Below, piece after piece: positions 52,861 through 62,343 of a DNA stretch of 64,000 nt. The stretch is from positions 62,874,282-62,938,281 of the forward strand of contig NC_087066.1 of NCBI RefSeq assembly GCF_963678635.1, given 5' to 3'. Made by a program: the position numbers and the translations under genes. Source of the DNA: Symsagittifera roscoffensis. Taxonomy: Eukaryota; Xenacoelomorpha; Acoela; Convolutidae. Position 1 is the stretch's first letter, and each line of letters starts with the position of its first letter. Below the pieces are notes generated by a model. It did not search any database, was not told where the DNA came from, and saw only the letters and a program-made list of their open reading frames with translations.

Positions 52861-55143
52861 TTAGCATATGCTCAGATAGTATTTTTTATGTAAGTAAACT
52901 TCTATGTCAGTCTCTGAAAATATCACATGTACAAGTGCGTACAACTCTCTCGGATGTAGCTTTCCCCTATTAGGATCGTATACTGGCAACGAGAGAGAGG
53001 TCACACCTCTCTCAACCAGGAAATCCCTAAGTCGAGTCAAGGCCAATACCAAGCTCTCCGGATTCACGTGTTGCCTATCAGTAGCTTTCGTAACCAAAAA
53101 ACACAAATTATTCCCTGTTATCTGTGATGCGACAGGGTGCAGCGCTATCATCCCTCCCACACCAGGCCTCTGCTTCCACAAAAACTCGATATTTTTATAC
53201 TCTCTCTTGAAGTCAGCCGCTAGTGCTGTTTTGAAGCTTACGTCCGCGGTTATCGCTATGGCGCACGTGCGTTCCGTGAGTATGAAATCGCTGTCCGTTA
53301 TGACGATATTGTTCGAATAATGGTTCGGTAGATCAAAATACGATTCAAAGATTCGTCCAAAAGGCGGTTTTTTAGCGTTCTCGCCCTCTGTCTCTAGTTC
53401 TCCGGTTTCTCTTGCCGATTTCAATTTTTTTATTATCAGATTTTCGGTGTGGGTGAGTCCTACCCCCACTCCCCGGACAAAAATATCCATCGACGTCCCC
53501 GTCGATCGCCCAAAGTCTAGGAGATCGAGGTTGGATTGTGGAACACGTAGAGGACCATCTGGGGCGACCCAGTTGGACTCGGTATTGTCATGACTGATGT
53601 ATTTGACGCCGTCTCTATCGACGTCCTGAATCGTCAGGATCGTCTCTTTTGGATCTGTCGGCAGATCATGGAGCCATTCGAGCACGCGCAAGTTTGTTAG
53701 TTCTTGCTCATGCGTCTGTTCCGCTTCTGGTTCGAACTCCACTTCCGGTTCTGATCGATCGTCGATCCAATCTTGATCCATATCGTTCACAAGGTCGATT
53801 TCTTCTAGCATCGCCACTTCGTCCAGTCCCACCAGCGAGTCCATGACATCACTTACTACTATCCTGTCTACAACGAAGTCCTCGCCGTACGGATTGTATT
53901 TCTTCTGGTTTTTTCCTCTCTTGCTTTGGCGTGTTTCCATAGTGAGAGGAAAGTCAGGCTGTATTCCTTTGTCAATTTCGGTTTGTTCCGGGCAGTCCCA
54001 GTCTTCTTCGGCATAAGGTAGAGTTTCATCGTCCACCTCTACTCGCTCGGTCAACTCGAGATCCAGTGGTAGATCGCAATCGTCCACCACCTCATTCCCG
54101 TCGTTCTTGTCGCGAGTACCCCTTTCATTCACTTCACAAGCAGGATCCACTATCAAATAGTCTCCCTCTTGCATGTCCGCTGGGATGCACCAATCCTCTG
54201 ACGAGGCATTGTGGGGTTTGATATTCTCGTAATGAGCCGCTCTTCCAGTGCTCAGCCGATAAAAACGACCTCCTTGGTGCACCTCTGTTATCTGAAATGG
54301 ACCACGCCATTTCTTTAATAATTTCTTGGTTCCTTTTGGTGGAACCACTTCCTGGAACACCCAGACGTAGTCGCCAACTGAGTAGGCCTTCGCATCAGCT
54401 GTCCTTTTGTCAAACCTCCTTTTTTGTCTAATCTGCGCCTGTTGCGTATTCCTCCAGCATAAGTCATTGAGGTCCTGCTGTCTTCTAATAACATCCCGCA
54501 CGTACGTTTGCGGTGCTGTCCTCTTCCCCTCATATTCAGGGTGGAAAAACGTCAACGGGAGCGCTTTTTCATGACCCGTTAACATCATGTGCGGACTTAT
54601 TCCCGTGGTGGAATGCTCCGTGCTGTTGTAAGCACCCAGCACTTGCGGCAAGTGCTTGTCCCAGTCATCCATGTAACGCGAGCAATAGACTCTCAGCATG
54701 GATACCATTGTGCGATTTTGCCTCTCGACTAGGCCATTCGTTTGCGGGTGATAAGTGGTCGAGTGGGCCTGAGCTACCTGCGACCTCTTCATCAACTCCT
54801 TCGTGTGATCGCCCACGAATGCTTTGCCATTGTCCGATTGGAACGTGATGGGGCAACCATACCTCACTATCCATACATTTATCAGATGATCGCATGTTTC
54901 TTCCGCCGATGCTGTCATGCAGGGTGCTGCCTCCGCATACTTCGTAAAATGGTCGATCATTACCAGCACCTGATTATAGCCCGTTGCTGTCATGCAGATT
55001 TTCTGATGATCAATTTGCACCAATTCGTTGAAACCTGACGACTCTATTGACTGTAGGGGGAACCTTAGTTTCCTGGGATCCTTTGCCTGTTGACAAGACA
55101 GGCATGCGGCTATCCATTTCTCACAAGCCTTCTTCAATCCCAA
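52861..55143 (-). CDS. pol: Gypsy integrase fused to an acidic linker and a macro-like domain (giant element)
   Basis: 760 codons, continuing the pol frame after an in-frame TAA at 55147-55149. The zinc finger Cys pair is CLSC; the His part lies upstream between stops at 55149 and 55290. Core: VQIDHQKICM (Asp), TFQSDNGKAF (Asp) and GLVERQNR (Glu). The C-terminal SH3-like part follows (YSVGDYVWVF, KKWRGPFQITEV). Then come about 300 acidic residues. The last 150 resemble the TARG1/OARD1 class of macro domains in order of segments: CAIAITADVSF, LAADFKREYKN, LCFLVTKATDR, LRDFLVERGVTSLSLPV, then a final strand TDIEVYLH. The Gly-rich catalytic loop is replaced by YDPNRGKLH, so ADP-ribose hydrolysis is doubtful. 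Confidence 0.85.
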   Translation of the reverse strand: MGLKKACEKWIAACLSCQQAKDPRKLRFPLQSIESSGFNELVQIDHQKICMTATGYNQVLVMIDHFTKYAEAAPCMTASAEETCDHLINVWIVRYGCPITFQSDNGKAFVGDHTKELMKRSQVAQAHSTTYHPQTNGLVERQNRTMVSMLRVYCSRYMDDWDKHLPQVLGAYNSTEHSTTGISPHMMLTGHEKALPLTFFHPEYEGKRTAPQTYVRDVIRRQQDLNDLCWRNTQQAQIRQKRRFDKRTADAKAYSVGDYVWVFQEVVPPKGTKKLLKKWRGPFQITEVHQGGRFYRLSTGRAAHYENIKPHNASSEDWCIPADMQEGDYLIVDPACEVNERGTRDKNDGNEVVDDCDLPLDLELTERVEVDDETLPYAEEDWDCPEQTEIDKGIQPDFPLTMETRQSKRGKNQKKYNPYGEDFVVDRIVVSDVMDSLVGLDEVAMLEEIDLVNDMDQDWIDDRSEPEVEFEPEAEQTHEQELTNLRVLEWLHDLPTDPKETILTIQDVDRDGVKYISHDNTESNWVAPDGPLRVPQSNLDLLDFGRSTGTSMDIFVRGVGVGLTHTENLIIKKLKSARETGELETEGENAKKPPFGRIFESYFDLPNHYSNNIVITDSDFILTERTCAIAITADVSFKTALAADFKREYKNIEFLWKQRPGVGGMIALHPVASQITGNNLCFLVTKATDRQHVNPESLVLALTRLRDFLVERGVTSLSLPVYDPNRGKLHPRELYALVHVIFSETDIEVYLHKKYYLSIC
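53489..53506. repeat. Small hairpin with TCCC loop, copy 2 (inside pol)
   Basis: ATCGACG-TCCC-CGTCGAT, preceded by CTCCCCGGACAA as at 42792. Seven perfect base pairs. It lies in the coding sequence just before the macro-like domain. Confidence 0.55.
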
Positions 55144-55287
55144 CCATTAGAATAGTTTCTGTATCCTGTTGTATACTTTGTCCACGCCTTGATGACCCAT
55201 CTGATCATATAAACAAAAGAGCAATTCGGTCTGGTACAACTGTGGTAACACTATTGAATTGTATTTATAAAGGACCTTGTCCTCCTC

Positions 55288-58200
55288 TTATCGTTTGCAG
55301 GCTACGATTCCGTCCTTGTTCAGGTACAACAAGTTGTTTCGCTTCAGGTAGAATTGCTTCAGGATTTTGTAGCTGTCTTCTTCCAAATCTTCCTTGTCTG
55401 GTGCTCCATTCTCGATCCATCTCTTCAGACTGCTCGTCATTCTGTCATTTCGTTGAGCCCTTAGGAGATCCGACAGCCTGTACCTGGCTTTCAAATACGT
55501 CTTCACCACGTTCATTTGCCCACTCATTATCTCCGGAGCATGAGCATCGTCCATCAGCTTGACACACCATATCTTTTTCAGAGGCGTCGCTTCCTGCACA
55601 GATGGTTCCAGATTGGTACGGACGACCGTACCATGTGGCAGCAATCTGGTTGGGCGTTTCGAAACTGCTATCAGCTCGAGCTCGTCCGCGGCATTATCTA
55701 CCACAGTGCCCTCTTCATCTGAGGTGTATCTATCCCCGTCTGGATCCTGATGTGTTTCCCGGTCCAGCCCACGCTGCTTCCAGTCTACCAATAAGGAGTG
55801 GATTGCGATTTCTGACATATCGGAATTGGAAGTTGTTTCAGACGTGTTGTCCCAGGACTGGGGTCCCGAGTCAACACTTGAGTCGACTGATTCTCCAACA
55901 TCATACTCCAAGTTGTTTGAGATGTTTCTCGACTCCCCGGACAAAACTCTGTCCATCGGTCGCTTTGAACCCGACTCCCCGGACAAAATTTTGCCCCTAG
56001 GTGGTCTAGTCAACCTCTCCCCGGACAAGTCGTCCTGCACGGGCTCAAAGGTGTCCGACTCCTCAGACGAGTCGTCCTTGACTGGCTCGAAGGTATCAGA
56101 CTCCCCGGACATTGTCTCGTCCACGGACGAACAATCTGGGCTCGGCTCGTATTCCTCTTTTGCATCCGTGAAGTGCACTCTCCTCGTGAAGCTAGATTTC
56201 GACCTGATCCTGACTTCCTCAGTAGTTTGGTTCTGATTCAGTGTTCCATATTCAGTGAACGAAGTTCTCAACAAGACTTCCTTCGGCATCGAGCTCACCA
56301 GCTGGTTGACAATCGACCTGCAATCCCGTTCAACGCCTCGGCTGCGAATGGACACTGGCCTCTTCTCTGTTCTCTCGGTGACAGTCAACCGCTGCATGGT
56401 CTCCATCCATTCACGACCATGCCTATCCACTTCCCTGTCCAACAAGTCACGGAGTTTTCCCATGACGTCCAGCGCCACGTTCACCGTCTTGTTCAATAGA
56501 GCCATGCTGTTTATACCCAGCCTGGTTAGTTCTTGCTGTACCAAGTTGGATCGGACTAGCAGATCCAACGGAACGGGCTCGCCTCTGGCTAAAAGCTTTA
56601 TCTCCGCGGCCGTCTCCACTGGAAGATCAGGGTGTCCAGGTATAGGATGTCCTGACTTGTCTAACCACCTAGTAAGTGGCAGCTTGTCGTAGGTTTCTTT
56701 ATCCAAAAAGGAAAACCCGTCCTTGATCTCTGATTGGTTAGCCTGCTTCTCCTCGAGGCGCTCATAAAATTCTGTCTTTTTACTGAGGCTATCTGCGTTC
56801 TGGTGCTTGTCACGGGTACGGTGCTCTATGATCATGTGGTATCCATCCAGGCGCACGATCCAACGACCAATATAGCTTTGGTCCATCGAATAGGTTTTCA
56901 GCCAGGCAAGGGCACGGTTATCCACACGTAACTTGAAGGGAGCACTCCCCAGGTAGGCCCTGTATTTTTCCACGAACGTGATCACAGCAAACATCTCCGC
57001 TTTTGGTGCGCCGTACTTCATCTCAGTATCACTCAGGACTTTACTTCCGTAAGCTATCGGACGAAGAACCGTTCTCCCGTTCCACTCCTGCTCTTGGTGA
57101 AGTATGCCCGATATCGCAACCACTGATGCATCCGTGTCCAGTACAAACATCCCTTTCTCTGTTGGCATGCCGAGGACCGGTGCCTCGCAAAGTTCACGCT
57201 TGATGTTCTCAAATGAAACTTGTGCTTCATCAGTCCAAGTGAACTTTTTGCCCTTGTTTCTCATTAACCGCTGCATGGGGTATATTTTGTCAGCATACCC
57301 CTTGATGAACTCTCTATAATAATTTGCGAATCCCAGAAAACTCATCAGCTGTGTATATGTTTTAGGTGCCTTCCAGGTCAGCACCGCTTCAACCGCTTCA
57401 GGATCTGGTCTCACTCCATGTTTATCCACCAGGCGGCCCAGATACTTTATGGAATCCCTGAGGATTTCACACTTAGAGGGTTTGCATTTCAGACCCGCCT
57501 GCTTCATGCAAGAAAACACCTCCTCCAACCTCTCTATGTGGTCTTTTAAGGTTGGTGTTGCAATCACGACATCATCGACATAACACATGATGAGATTCCC
57601 GTATTTCTTAGTGACGCTCGTGAGTGCCTGGGCCATTAGTCGCTGGAATGTGGCCGTCGCGTTGCACAACCCGAATGGCATCCTCTTCCACTGGAACAGT
57701 CCCAGCTCACACGCGAAGCCTGTCTTCTCTCGATCTTGCCTTCTAAGTGGCACTTGCCAGAATGCAGAGCCCAAATCCAACGTCGTGAAGAACTTCGCGT
57801 CTCCCAGTTTGGATAGGCTCTCATCGATGCGGGGAATCGGGTATGCGTCCTTTATAGTCACTGCGTTCAGATAACGGAAATCACAACAAAATCTGAGTTG
57901 TCCCCCTTTCTTTTTCGCCATAACCACACCACAAGCCCATTGAGACTTCGACGGCTCGATCATGTCGTACTCCATTAACATCTCGATTTCCTTCCTACAC
58001 GCTTCTGACTTGTTTGGGGTCATTCTTCTCGCCCCTTCCCTATGAGGTACCGAGCCCTCTTCTATCTCAATCTCGTGCTCTACAAAATTGCAACAACCTA
58101 TGTCAGCCTTATGTTTCGAAAAAACGTCTGCGTTCCGATTTAGCACCGACCTGAGCGAATCTAGTTCCTTGTCTGATATTTTACCCTTCAGATGTTCTAT

Positions 58201-59838
58201 CTCAGGTAGGACAGGTTTATTCACTGCTAACTCTGCCTCCGTCGGTCTCCCAGGGAAGTTGGAACAACTAGACAGCCCATCATCCGTTTCCGACTTCATT
58301 GAAAACAATTTCCTAGAAGATTTCAATTCATTCACTCTATTCATTATACATTCTTGGTTCGCATGCAATGGACATTTAGTTACATCAAACTTTTTCAAGT
58401 TCTCCACACTCAGAAAGTCTGTGTTCAGAGGCAAAGCGTAGCCAAGTTTCTTTCCCCGCTGTATTGTCACTGTTGTTGCTTCTGTGTTCAATAACACACT
58501 CACACACAGTCCGCTCTGAGTGAGTGAGAAGCTTCTTCCTAAAATAGCCGAGCTTTTACTGTTTGGATTTGGTACCAGACACACCTGTCTGTCATTGCTG
58601 AGTTCATTCAGGTTCCTCATCCTAAACGTCGCTACTACGGCTTGGTTTGGTTTTAATCTAACTTTTCGATCCAGAAAAATCGGCACCTTGGCCTGATTAA
58701 TTAAGATCTTATTAAGAGGTCTTTTTTCATACTTTCTCTCAGGATCCTTGATCCTAATCAATCCGTCATTGAGATCGATCGTGACGTCAAAGTTGCGAAC
58801 GAAATCCCTTCCTAAGATGAACTGGTCGGATTCGTCCAAATTCTCAACTACTAGGAAGCTCATCCAAAGATGTCTTCCTCCGAGCTGCAGTGAAATGATC
58901 GGGGTTCGTCCGGCGACATAGATCGCTCCCTGATTGGCAGCTGCCAACCTGATGTTTGTCGGTATGAGATCCGACCTTTCGAAACCCATGTCGGTCCAAG
59001 TTTTGACTGGCATGACACTAACCACTGCTCCCGTGTCTAGCAGTCCCTTTACTGAAAGTTGTCTGCCTTGCACGTCCAGAACGTGTGCGGCCAGATTGGC
59101 CTCACAACCAATATGCACCGCATCTTGTTCGAGCATCGCGTTGTGTCCGATTCGTCTAACCTTCAGCTCCTCTTGACCAATGTATATCCGGCCAATCTGA
59201 TCGTTCGCATCAGTTATGTGAGCTTTCGTGTAGATATTGATGCCATCTACATTCATCAGGATCGGGTAAGGGCCATGGACATCGATATAATGTCCGTCCA
59301 CTTTCATCAGCCTCGGACCTCCCGATGTGAGCAGCGCTCGCACTGCCCTGGAGTCCAGTTTGGGATCCTTCTCCTTCAGGTAGTCGGCATAGATGTCCAG
59401 GTGGACTAGTGTAATCTCGGATGGTTCACTCAAGTTCTTGACCACCTGGTGCCCTGCGACTGAGATGATGGACATTATTTTGGTCCCCGCCTTCGTCATG
59501 CCGAAAGTCTTACCAGATATAACGTTCAGTTTTAGTCCCTGTTTCTTGGGCTCTTCTTTGTCTTCTGCTTTTGTCGTTTTACCCAGGACATTAAGACTTT
59601 CCTGAAGATCTGTGCTCTCCAGCTCCGACCTTACCCATTGCTCCACTTCTTTCGTGGCTAGGTCCTGTTTGACATTCTGCAGCGCTGTCCTTGCCGCCAG
59701 GCCGTAATCCACCTTGAGTGGGCTAGACGACTCTGTTTCGAGGTTCGAGGCTACCTCCTCGTCAGGCCATCTCTTAACCTTTTTGGTCGTGAAGGTGCTC
59801 GGTGTCGTCTCCTTTCTCCGAGATTCAGCCTCGTTCAT
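55288..59838 (-). CDS. pol: Gypsy protease, reverse transcriptase and RNase H (giant element)
   Basis: 1,516 codons in the same frame as gag, which ends in a TAA 27 codons upstream of the first ATG. Aspartic protease: GLLDTGAVVSVM (268-270 DTG) and ILGRDF (341-346). RT: TTLDLGSAFWQV (Asp688), CYVDDVVIA (753-756), then SFLGFANYYREF. RNase H: VLDTDAS (about 901), KAEMFAV (Glu948), RVDNRAL (Asp973), NADSLSK. After RNase H lies a long spacer with about five tandem repeats containing (S/L)SGES or SGER. It ends with TAA at 55288-55290; the frame stays open for 46 codons, then meets another TAA. The catalytic residues are all present, so the copy was active until recently. Confidence 0.92.
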   Translation of the reverse strand: MNEAESRRKETTPSTFTTKKVKRWPDEEVASNLETESSSPLKVDYGLAARTALQNVKQDLATKEVEQWVRSELESTDLQESLNVLGKTTKAEDKEEPKKQGLKLNVISGKTFGMTKAGTKIMSIISVAGHQVVKNLSEPSEITLVHLDIYADYLKEKDPKLDSRAVRALLTSGGPRLMKVDGHYIDVHGPYPILMNVDGINIYTKAHITDANDQIGRIYIGQEELKVRRIGHNAMLEQDAVHIGCEANLAAHVLDVQGRQLSVKGLLDTGAVVSVMPVKTWTDMGFERSDLIPTNIRLAAANQGAIYVAGRTPIISLQLGGRHLWMSFLVVENLDESDQFILGRDFVRNFDVTIDLNDGLIRIKDPERKYEKRPLNKILINQAKVPIFLDRKVRLKPNQAVVATFRMRNLNELSNDRQVCLVPNPNSKSSAILGRSFSLTQSGLCVSVLLNTEATTVTIQRGKKLGYALPLNTDFLSVENLKKFDVTKCPLHANQECIMNRVNELKSSRKLFSMKSETDDGLSSCSNFPGRPTEAELAVNKPVLPEIEHLKGKISDKELDSLRSVLNRNADVFSKHKADIGCCNFVEHEIEIEEGSVPHREGARRMTPNKSEACRKEIEMLMEYDMIEPSKSQWACGVVMAKKKGGQLRFCCDFRYLNAVTIKDAYPIPRIDESLSKLGDAKFFTTLDLGSAFWQVPLRRQDREKTGFACELGLFQWKRMPFGLCNATATFQRLMAQALTSVTKKYGNLIMCYVDDVVIATPTLKDHIERLEEVFSCMKQAGLKCKPSKCEILRDSIKYLGRLVDKHGVRPDPEAVEAVLTWKAPKTYTQLMSFLGFANYYREFIKGYADKIYPMQRLMRNKGKKFTWTDEAQVSFENIKRELCEAPVLGMPTEKGMFVLDTDASVVAISGILHQEQEWNGRTVLRPIAYGSKVLSDTEMKYGAPKAEMFAVITFVEKYRAYLGSAPFKLRVDNRALAWLKTYSMDQSYIGRWIVRLDGYHMIIEHRTRDKHQNADSLSKKTEFYERLEEKQANQSEIKDGFSFLDKETYDKLPLTRWLDKSGHPIPGHPDLPVETAAEIKLLARGEPVPLDLLVRSNLVQQELTRLGINSMALLNKTVNVALDVMGKLRDLLDREVDRHGREWMETMQRLTVTERTEKRPVSIRSRGVERDCRSIVNQLVSSMPKEVLLRTSFTEYGTLNQNQTTEEVRIRSKSSFTRRVHFTDAKEEYEPSPDCSSVDETMSGESDTFEPVKDDSSEESDTFEPVQDDLSGERLTRPPRGKILSGESGSKRPMDRVLSGESRNISNNLEYDVGESVDSSVDSGPQSWDNTSETTSNSDMSEIAIHSLLVDWKQRGLDRETHQDPDGDRYTSDEEGTVVDNAADELELIAVSKRPTRLLPHGTVVRTNLEPSVQEATPLKKIWCVKLMDDAHAPEIMSGQMNVVKTYLKARYRLSDLLRAQRNDRMTSSLKRWIENGAPDKEDLEEDSYKILKQFYLKRNNLLYLNKDGIVACKR
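55925..56115 (-). repeat. Tandem LSGES-type repeats in the pol spacer
   Basis: Five imperfect units of 15-20 codons, each with (L)SGE(S/R) or SEES then an FEPV or xRP segment. At DNA level the word CTCCCCGGACAA occurs exactly three times here (55933, 55975, 56017) and nearly once more (56101). They form a linker between RNase H and integrase. Confidence 0.7.
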
Positions 59839-59919
59839 CAGACGTGCCCGACTGGCCTTGACACCCGAAAGCGCCTCTTCGTGGCGGGGATGTGTCGCGT
59901 CCGCTACTGCGTCCCAAAA

Positions 59920-61239
59920 TTAAGTACAATCCGACTTGAAGTGTCCCTCCAAATTACAGAAGAAACACCTCGGACCATATTTCATGATGAGCCCTCTGAC
60001 GTACTCCTCATGATCTTCGTCGGTCGCGTCGGCGTCCTCGAGAAAGTAGCCTATGGCCTTCATGTTCTGTTTGTATGTAGAACACGCAGAAACGTGATGG
60101 TCCATCGAACCACAATTCGCGCACGACCTCCTCTTGTCCATGTCATCGCGAGGTTTGTACCAACTGGAATTCGCACCAGTGTTTGTCCCGCTATAGTTGC
60201 CATAATTGCTGTAACGGTTTTGCGCCCTCGGTTTTATGAGTAAATACTCGCGTGACTTCATACGCAAGTCGTCAGGCGTGGGTACCTGGTCAAGCGACAG
60301 GGTGAAGTGAGTGGCCAGCATCGTCTTCAACTCCTCACTCCTTACTCCATCCATGAACTTCGAAGCAATCGCCAAGTTTCGCTCGGATATTCTCTCATCC
60401 GGGTTGCTTCTCCTCCTGAGCAATTCAAGGTCGTCCAAGAATTTATCTATTGATTCTTCATCTCTCTGACGCCTCTTCTCGAACTTCACCATAGCCTGGT
60501 GCCCTTGTACTCCAGAGCCGAAACGATTCAGCATGATGTCGAATATCTTGCGAGCGCTGTCTCTCTCATTGGCTCTTTTTGCCATTACACAATTTAATGC
60601 AGTACCCTCCAGGTTGCTCGTCAGCGCGCTGCACTCTTGTTTCTTTGAGAGATTCTCTTCCTCAAAGTGTAACTTCATCACCTCTATCCAAGAATCAATG
60701 CAGCCGTCCGACTCGTCTTTATATGACTTCGGCTTTTTCAGTGTTCTTCTTGACCTCTCTCCTCTCTCGGTTGACTTCGAGAGCTTGGTGATGAATGTTT
60801 CAAGAGATCTGTTCAGAGGCTCAAACATCGAGGCATACATCGTTGTGTCTTGTGAGACTGTAGTCAGATCTGGTACTGAACTGACTTGTGGCACTGTTGG
60901 CAATCTTGTCTCCGTGTTGGCATCTGCCTCTGGCGGGACTGGATTCGTCCAGCCAGGCCTCTGCGGGGCTGCCCTTGGCCGCTCCTTGTTTCTATGCTCG
61001 TAGTTCATTCTCGAGCCTTGCTGGGCTCTGGCACTGATGCCCGTACCATCTCCAACATTCGCATGGCGTGAGCGCTCCCTTGAGTTGGAATGCTCCTGCC
61101 AACTACTCCCATTCAGGATCGCGTCAAGCTTCCGCATCATTAAGTCAGACTTTGCATCTAACCTTTTCTCCAGGCTAGTCATCGTGTGGGCGTAGGTACT
61201 ATCATGATCGTTCAACAATCGTTCGATCTCCCTGGTCAT
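59920..61239 (-). CDS. gag: Gag capsid region and two zinc knuckles (giant element)
   Basis: 439 codons in the same frame as the preceding (61252-62343) and following (55288-59838) frames. It has a helical retrotransposon-gag core (about residues 175-320, with SWIEVMKLHFEEENL and ESIDKFLDDLELLRRR). Two Cys-His knuckles follow: CANCGSMDHHVSAC and CFFCNLEGHFKSDC, both CX2CX4HX4C in form. It ends in TAA two codons after the second knuckle, and the frame is open from there into pol. The ATG used here follows a TAA by four codons and is probably internal to one long Gag. Confidence 0.85.
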   Translation of the reverse strand: MTREIERLLNDHDSTYAHTMTSLEKRLDAKSDLMMRKLDAILNGSSWQEHSNSRERSRHANVGDGTGISARAQQGSRMNYEHRNKERPRAAPQRPGWTNPVPPEADANTETRLPTVPQVSSVPDLTTVSQDTTMYASMFEPLNRSLETFITKLSKSTERGERSRRTLKKPKSYKDESDGCIDSWIEVMKLHFEEENLSKKQECSALTSNLEGTALNCVMAKRANERDSARKIFDIMLNRFGSGVQGHQAMVKFEKRRQRDEESIDKFLDDLELLRRRSNPDERISERNLAIASKFMDGVRSEELKTMLATHFTLSLDQVPTPDDLRMKSREYLLIKPRAQNRYSNYGNYSGTNTGANSSWYKPRDDMDKRRSCANCGSMDHHVSACSTYKQNMKAIGYFLEDADATDEDHEEYVRGLIMKYGPRCFFCNLEGHFKSDCT

Positions 61240-61251
61240 CCTAGCCTCTCT

Positions 61252-62343
61252 TTAGTATGACTCCTTGTTTGCCTGTGCCAGGCTCTCCGCCAGGCATTGA
61301 TCGGTGTTGCGAATCAACTGAGCCTGATCAACCCTCGCCTGCGACTTCACGTGCGTTAGTTCATCTCTCAGATTCTCTTGACCCTTGTGGGCTCTCTCAT
61401 CAACCTGATCTATTCTTTTAGTCATGTCCCGTCTCAGTTCATCCAGACCATTCATTACGCCAGCGAACATGTCACTTATGTCGCCAGTGGCCCCAAATGA
61501 CGGGGTTAGTCCCAGAGTAGATGAGGTCAACTGCGGCTGCAGCCTGGTGCTTGATGACGCACCGCCATTTTGCTTGCTCATGGACGTCATTAATCTGTCG
61601 AAGGTCGATGACGCTCCCATCGTTATCCCATCTGACATGGGCCTCGTCGGCGAGGCTGATAACGCCTTCCTGTTCTTATCGTTCCTTGGGCACGGTGTGA
61701 AGTTCACATCCGGATGGGATGTCTCCGGGTAGTCATAACTGGAAGTTAAACCTACAGTTGGTAGTGACGCCACGCGCTCGTCGTACAATGACTTCCAACT
61801 CTTCTTGGCCTTCGAACCCGGTTGTTCTTCACTCGGGCTTATACTCGACATCATTGCATTGTTGCTCTGCTTGGCCAGGGATGAGTGGGTACTAGCCGAA
61901 TGTGAGTATTCTCCCCTCCACCTGTGACTCTTGGTCTCCGATTTGGACATTCCTTTGAATAAGACTTCCTCTCGCGGCTCGACCTCGGAACGCTCCGAGG
62001 TCTCCTCCGTCCTCTCGACTTCCTCCCGCTCGAGGTCCTCGCTCGGCTCAAAGTCGGGTCGAATGAGCGTCTGTTCTCCCTCGTCAAAGGGGTCCAAAAG
62101 CGTTTCGCTCGCGGTTCCGGTTTCGGCGCTCCGCCTTTGATCGCCATCGAGGTTTTTCTCGCTCCTCAATCTCATTTCGCTCACTGAAAGATCAGGTTGA
62201 CCTTTAGTCGATTCGTTTTCGGCAAACACGTCAGAGGCGCTGCTAAATGAGGACTTGCTACGCCTAGTTTTAAATTTTGGCGTGCTGCCTTTACTCAGCC
62301 TGGGAATCTTAGTAGTCGATCCTAACGAGTCCCTGCGCTGCAT
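61252..62343 (-). CDS. gag: Gag N-terminal region (giant element)
   Basis: 363 codons from ATG. Ser/Arg/Glu-rich and disordered in its first 280 residues, then a coiled coil (DELRRDMTKRIDQVDERAHK onward). The coiled coil reaches the TAA at 61252-61254 and resumes after it in the same frame (EIERLLNDHD...), with only four codons to the next ATG. This shows the stop interrupts one Gag protein and does not separate two genes. The first residues follow a leader with no in-frame coding. Long N-terminal extensions like this are not typical of small Gypsy Gags. Confidence 0.75.
   Translation of the reverse strand: MQRRDSLGSTTKIPRLSKGSTPKFKTRRSKSSFSSASDVFAENESTKGQPDLSVSEMRLRSEKNLDGDQRRSAETGTASETLLDPFDEGEQTLIRPDFEPSEDLEREEVERTEETSERSEVEPREEVLFKGMSKSETKSHRWRGEYSHSASTHSSLAKQSNNAMMSSISPSEEQPGSKAKKSWKSLYDERVASLPTVGLTSSYDYPETSHPDVNFTPCPRNDKNRKALSASPTRPMSDGITMGASSTFDRLMTSMSKQNGGASSSTRLQPQLTSSTLGLTPSFGATGDISDMFAGVMNGLDELRRDMTKRIDQVDERAHKGQENLRDELTHVKSQARVDQAQLIRNTDQCLAESLAQANKESY

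Noticed and set aside
44009-61254. Alternative genetic code with TAA/TAG read as sense
   Set aside because: The PNUTS gene has about 1,000 codons with many Gln as CAA/CAG and no TAA or TAG, and ends in TGA. The stops are confined to the retroelement.
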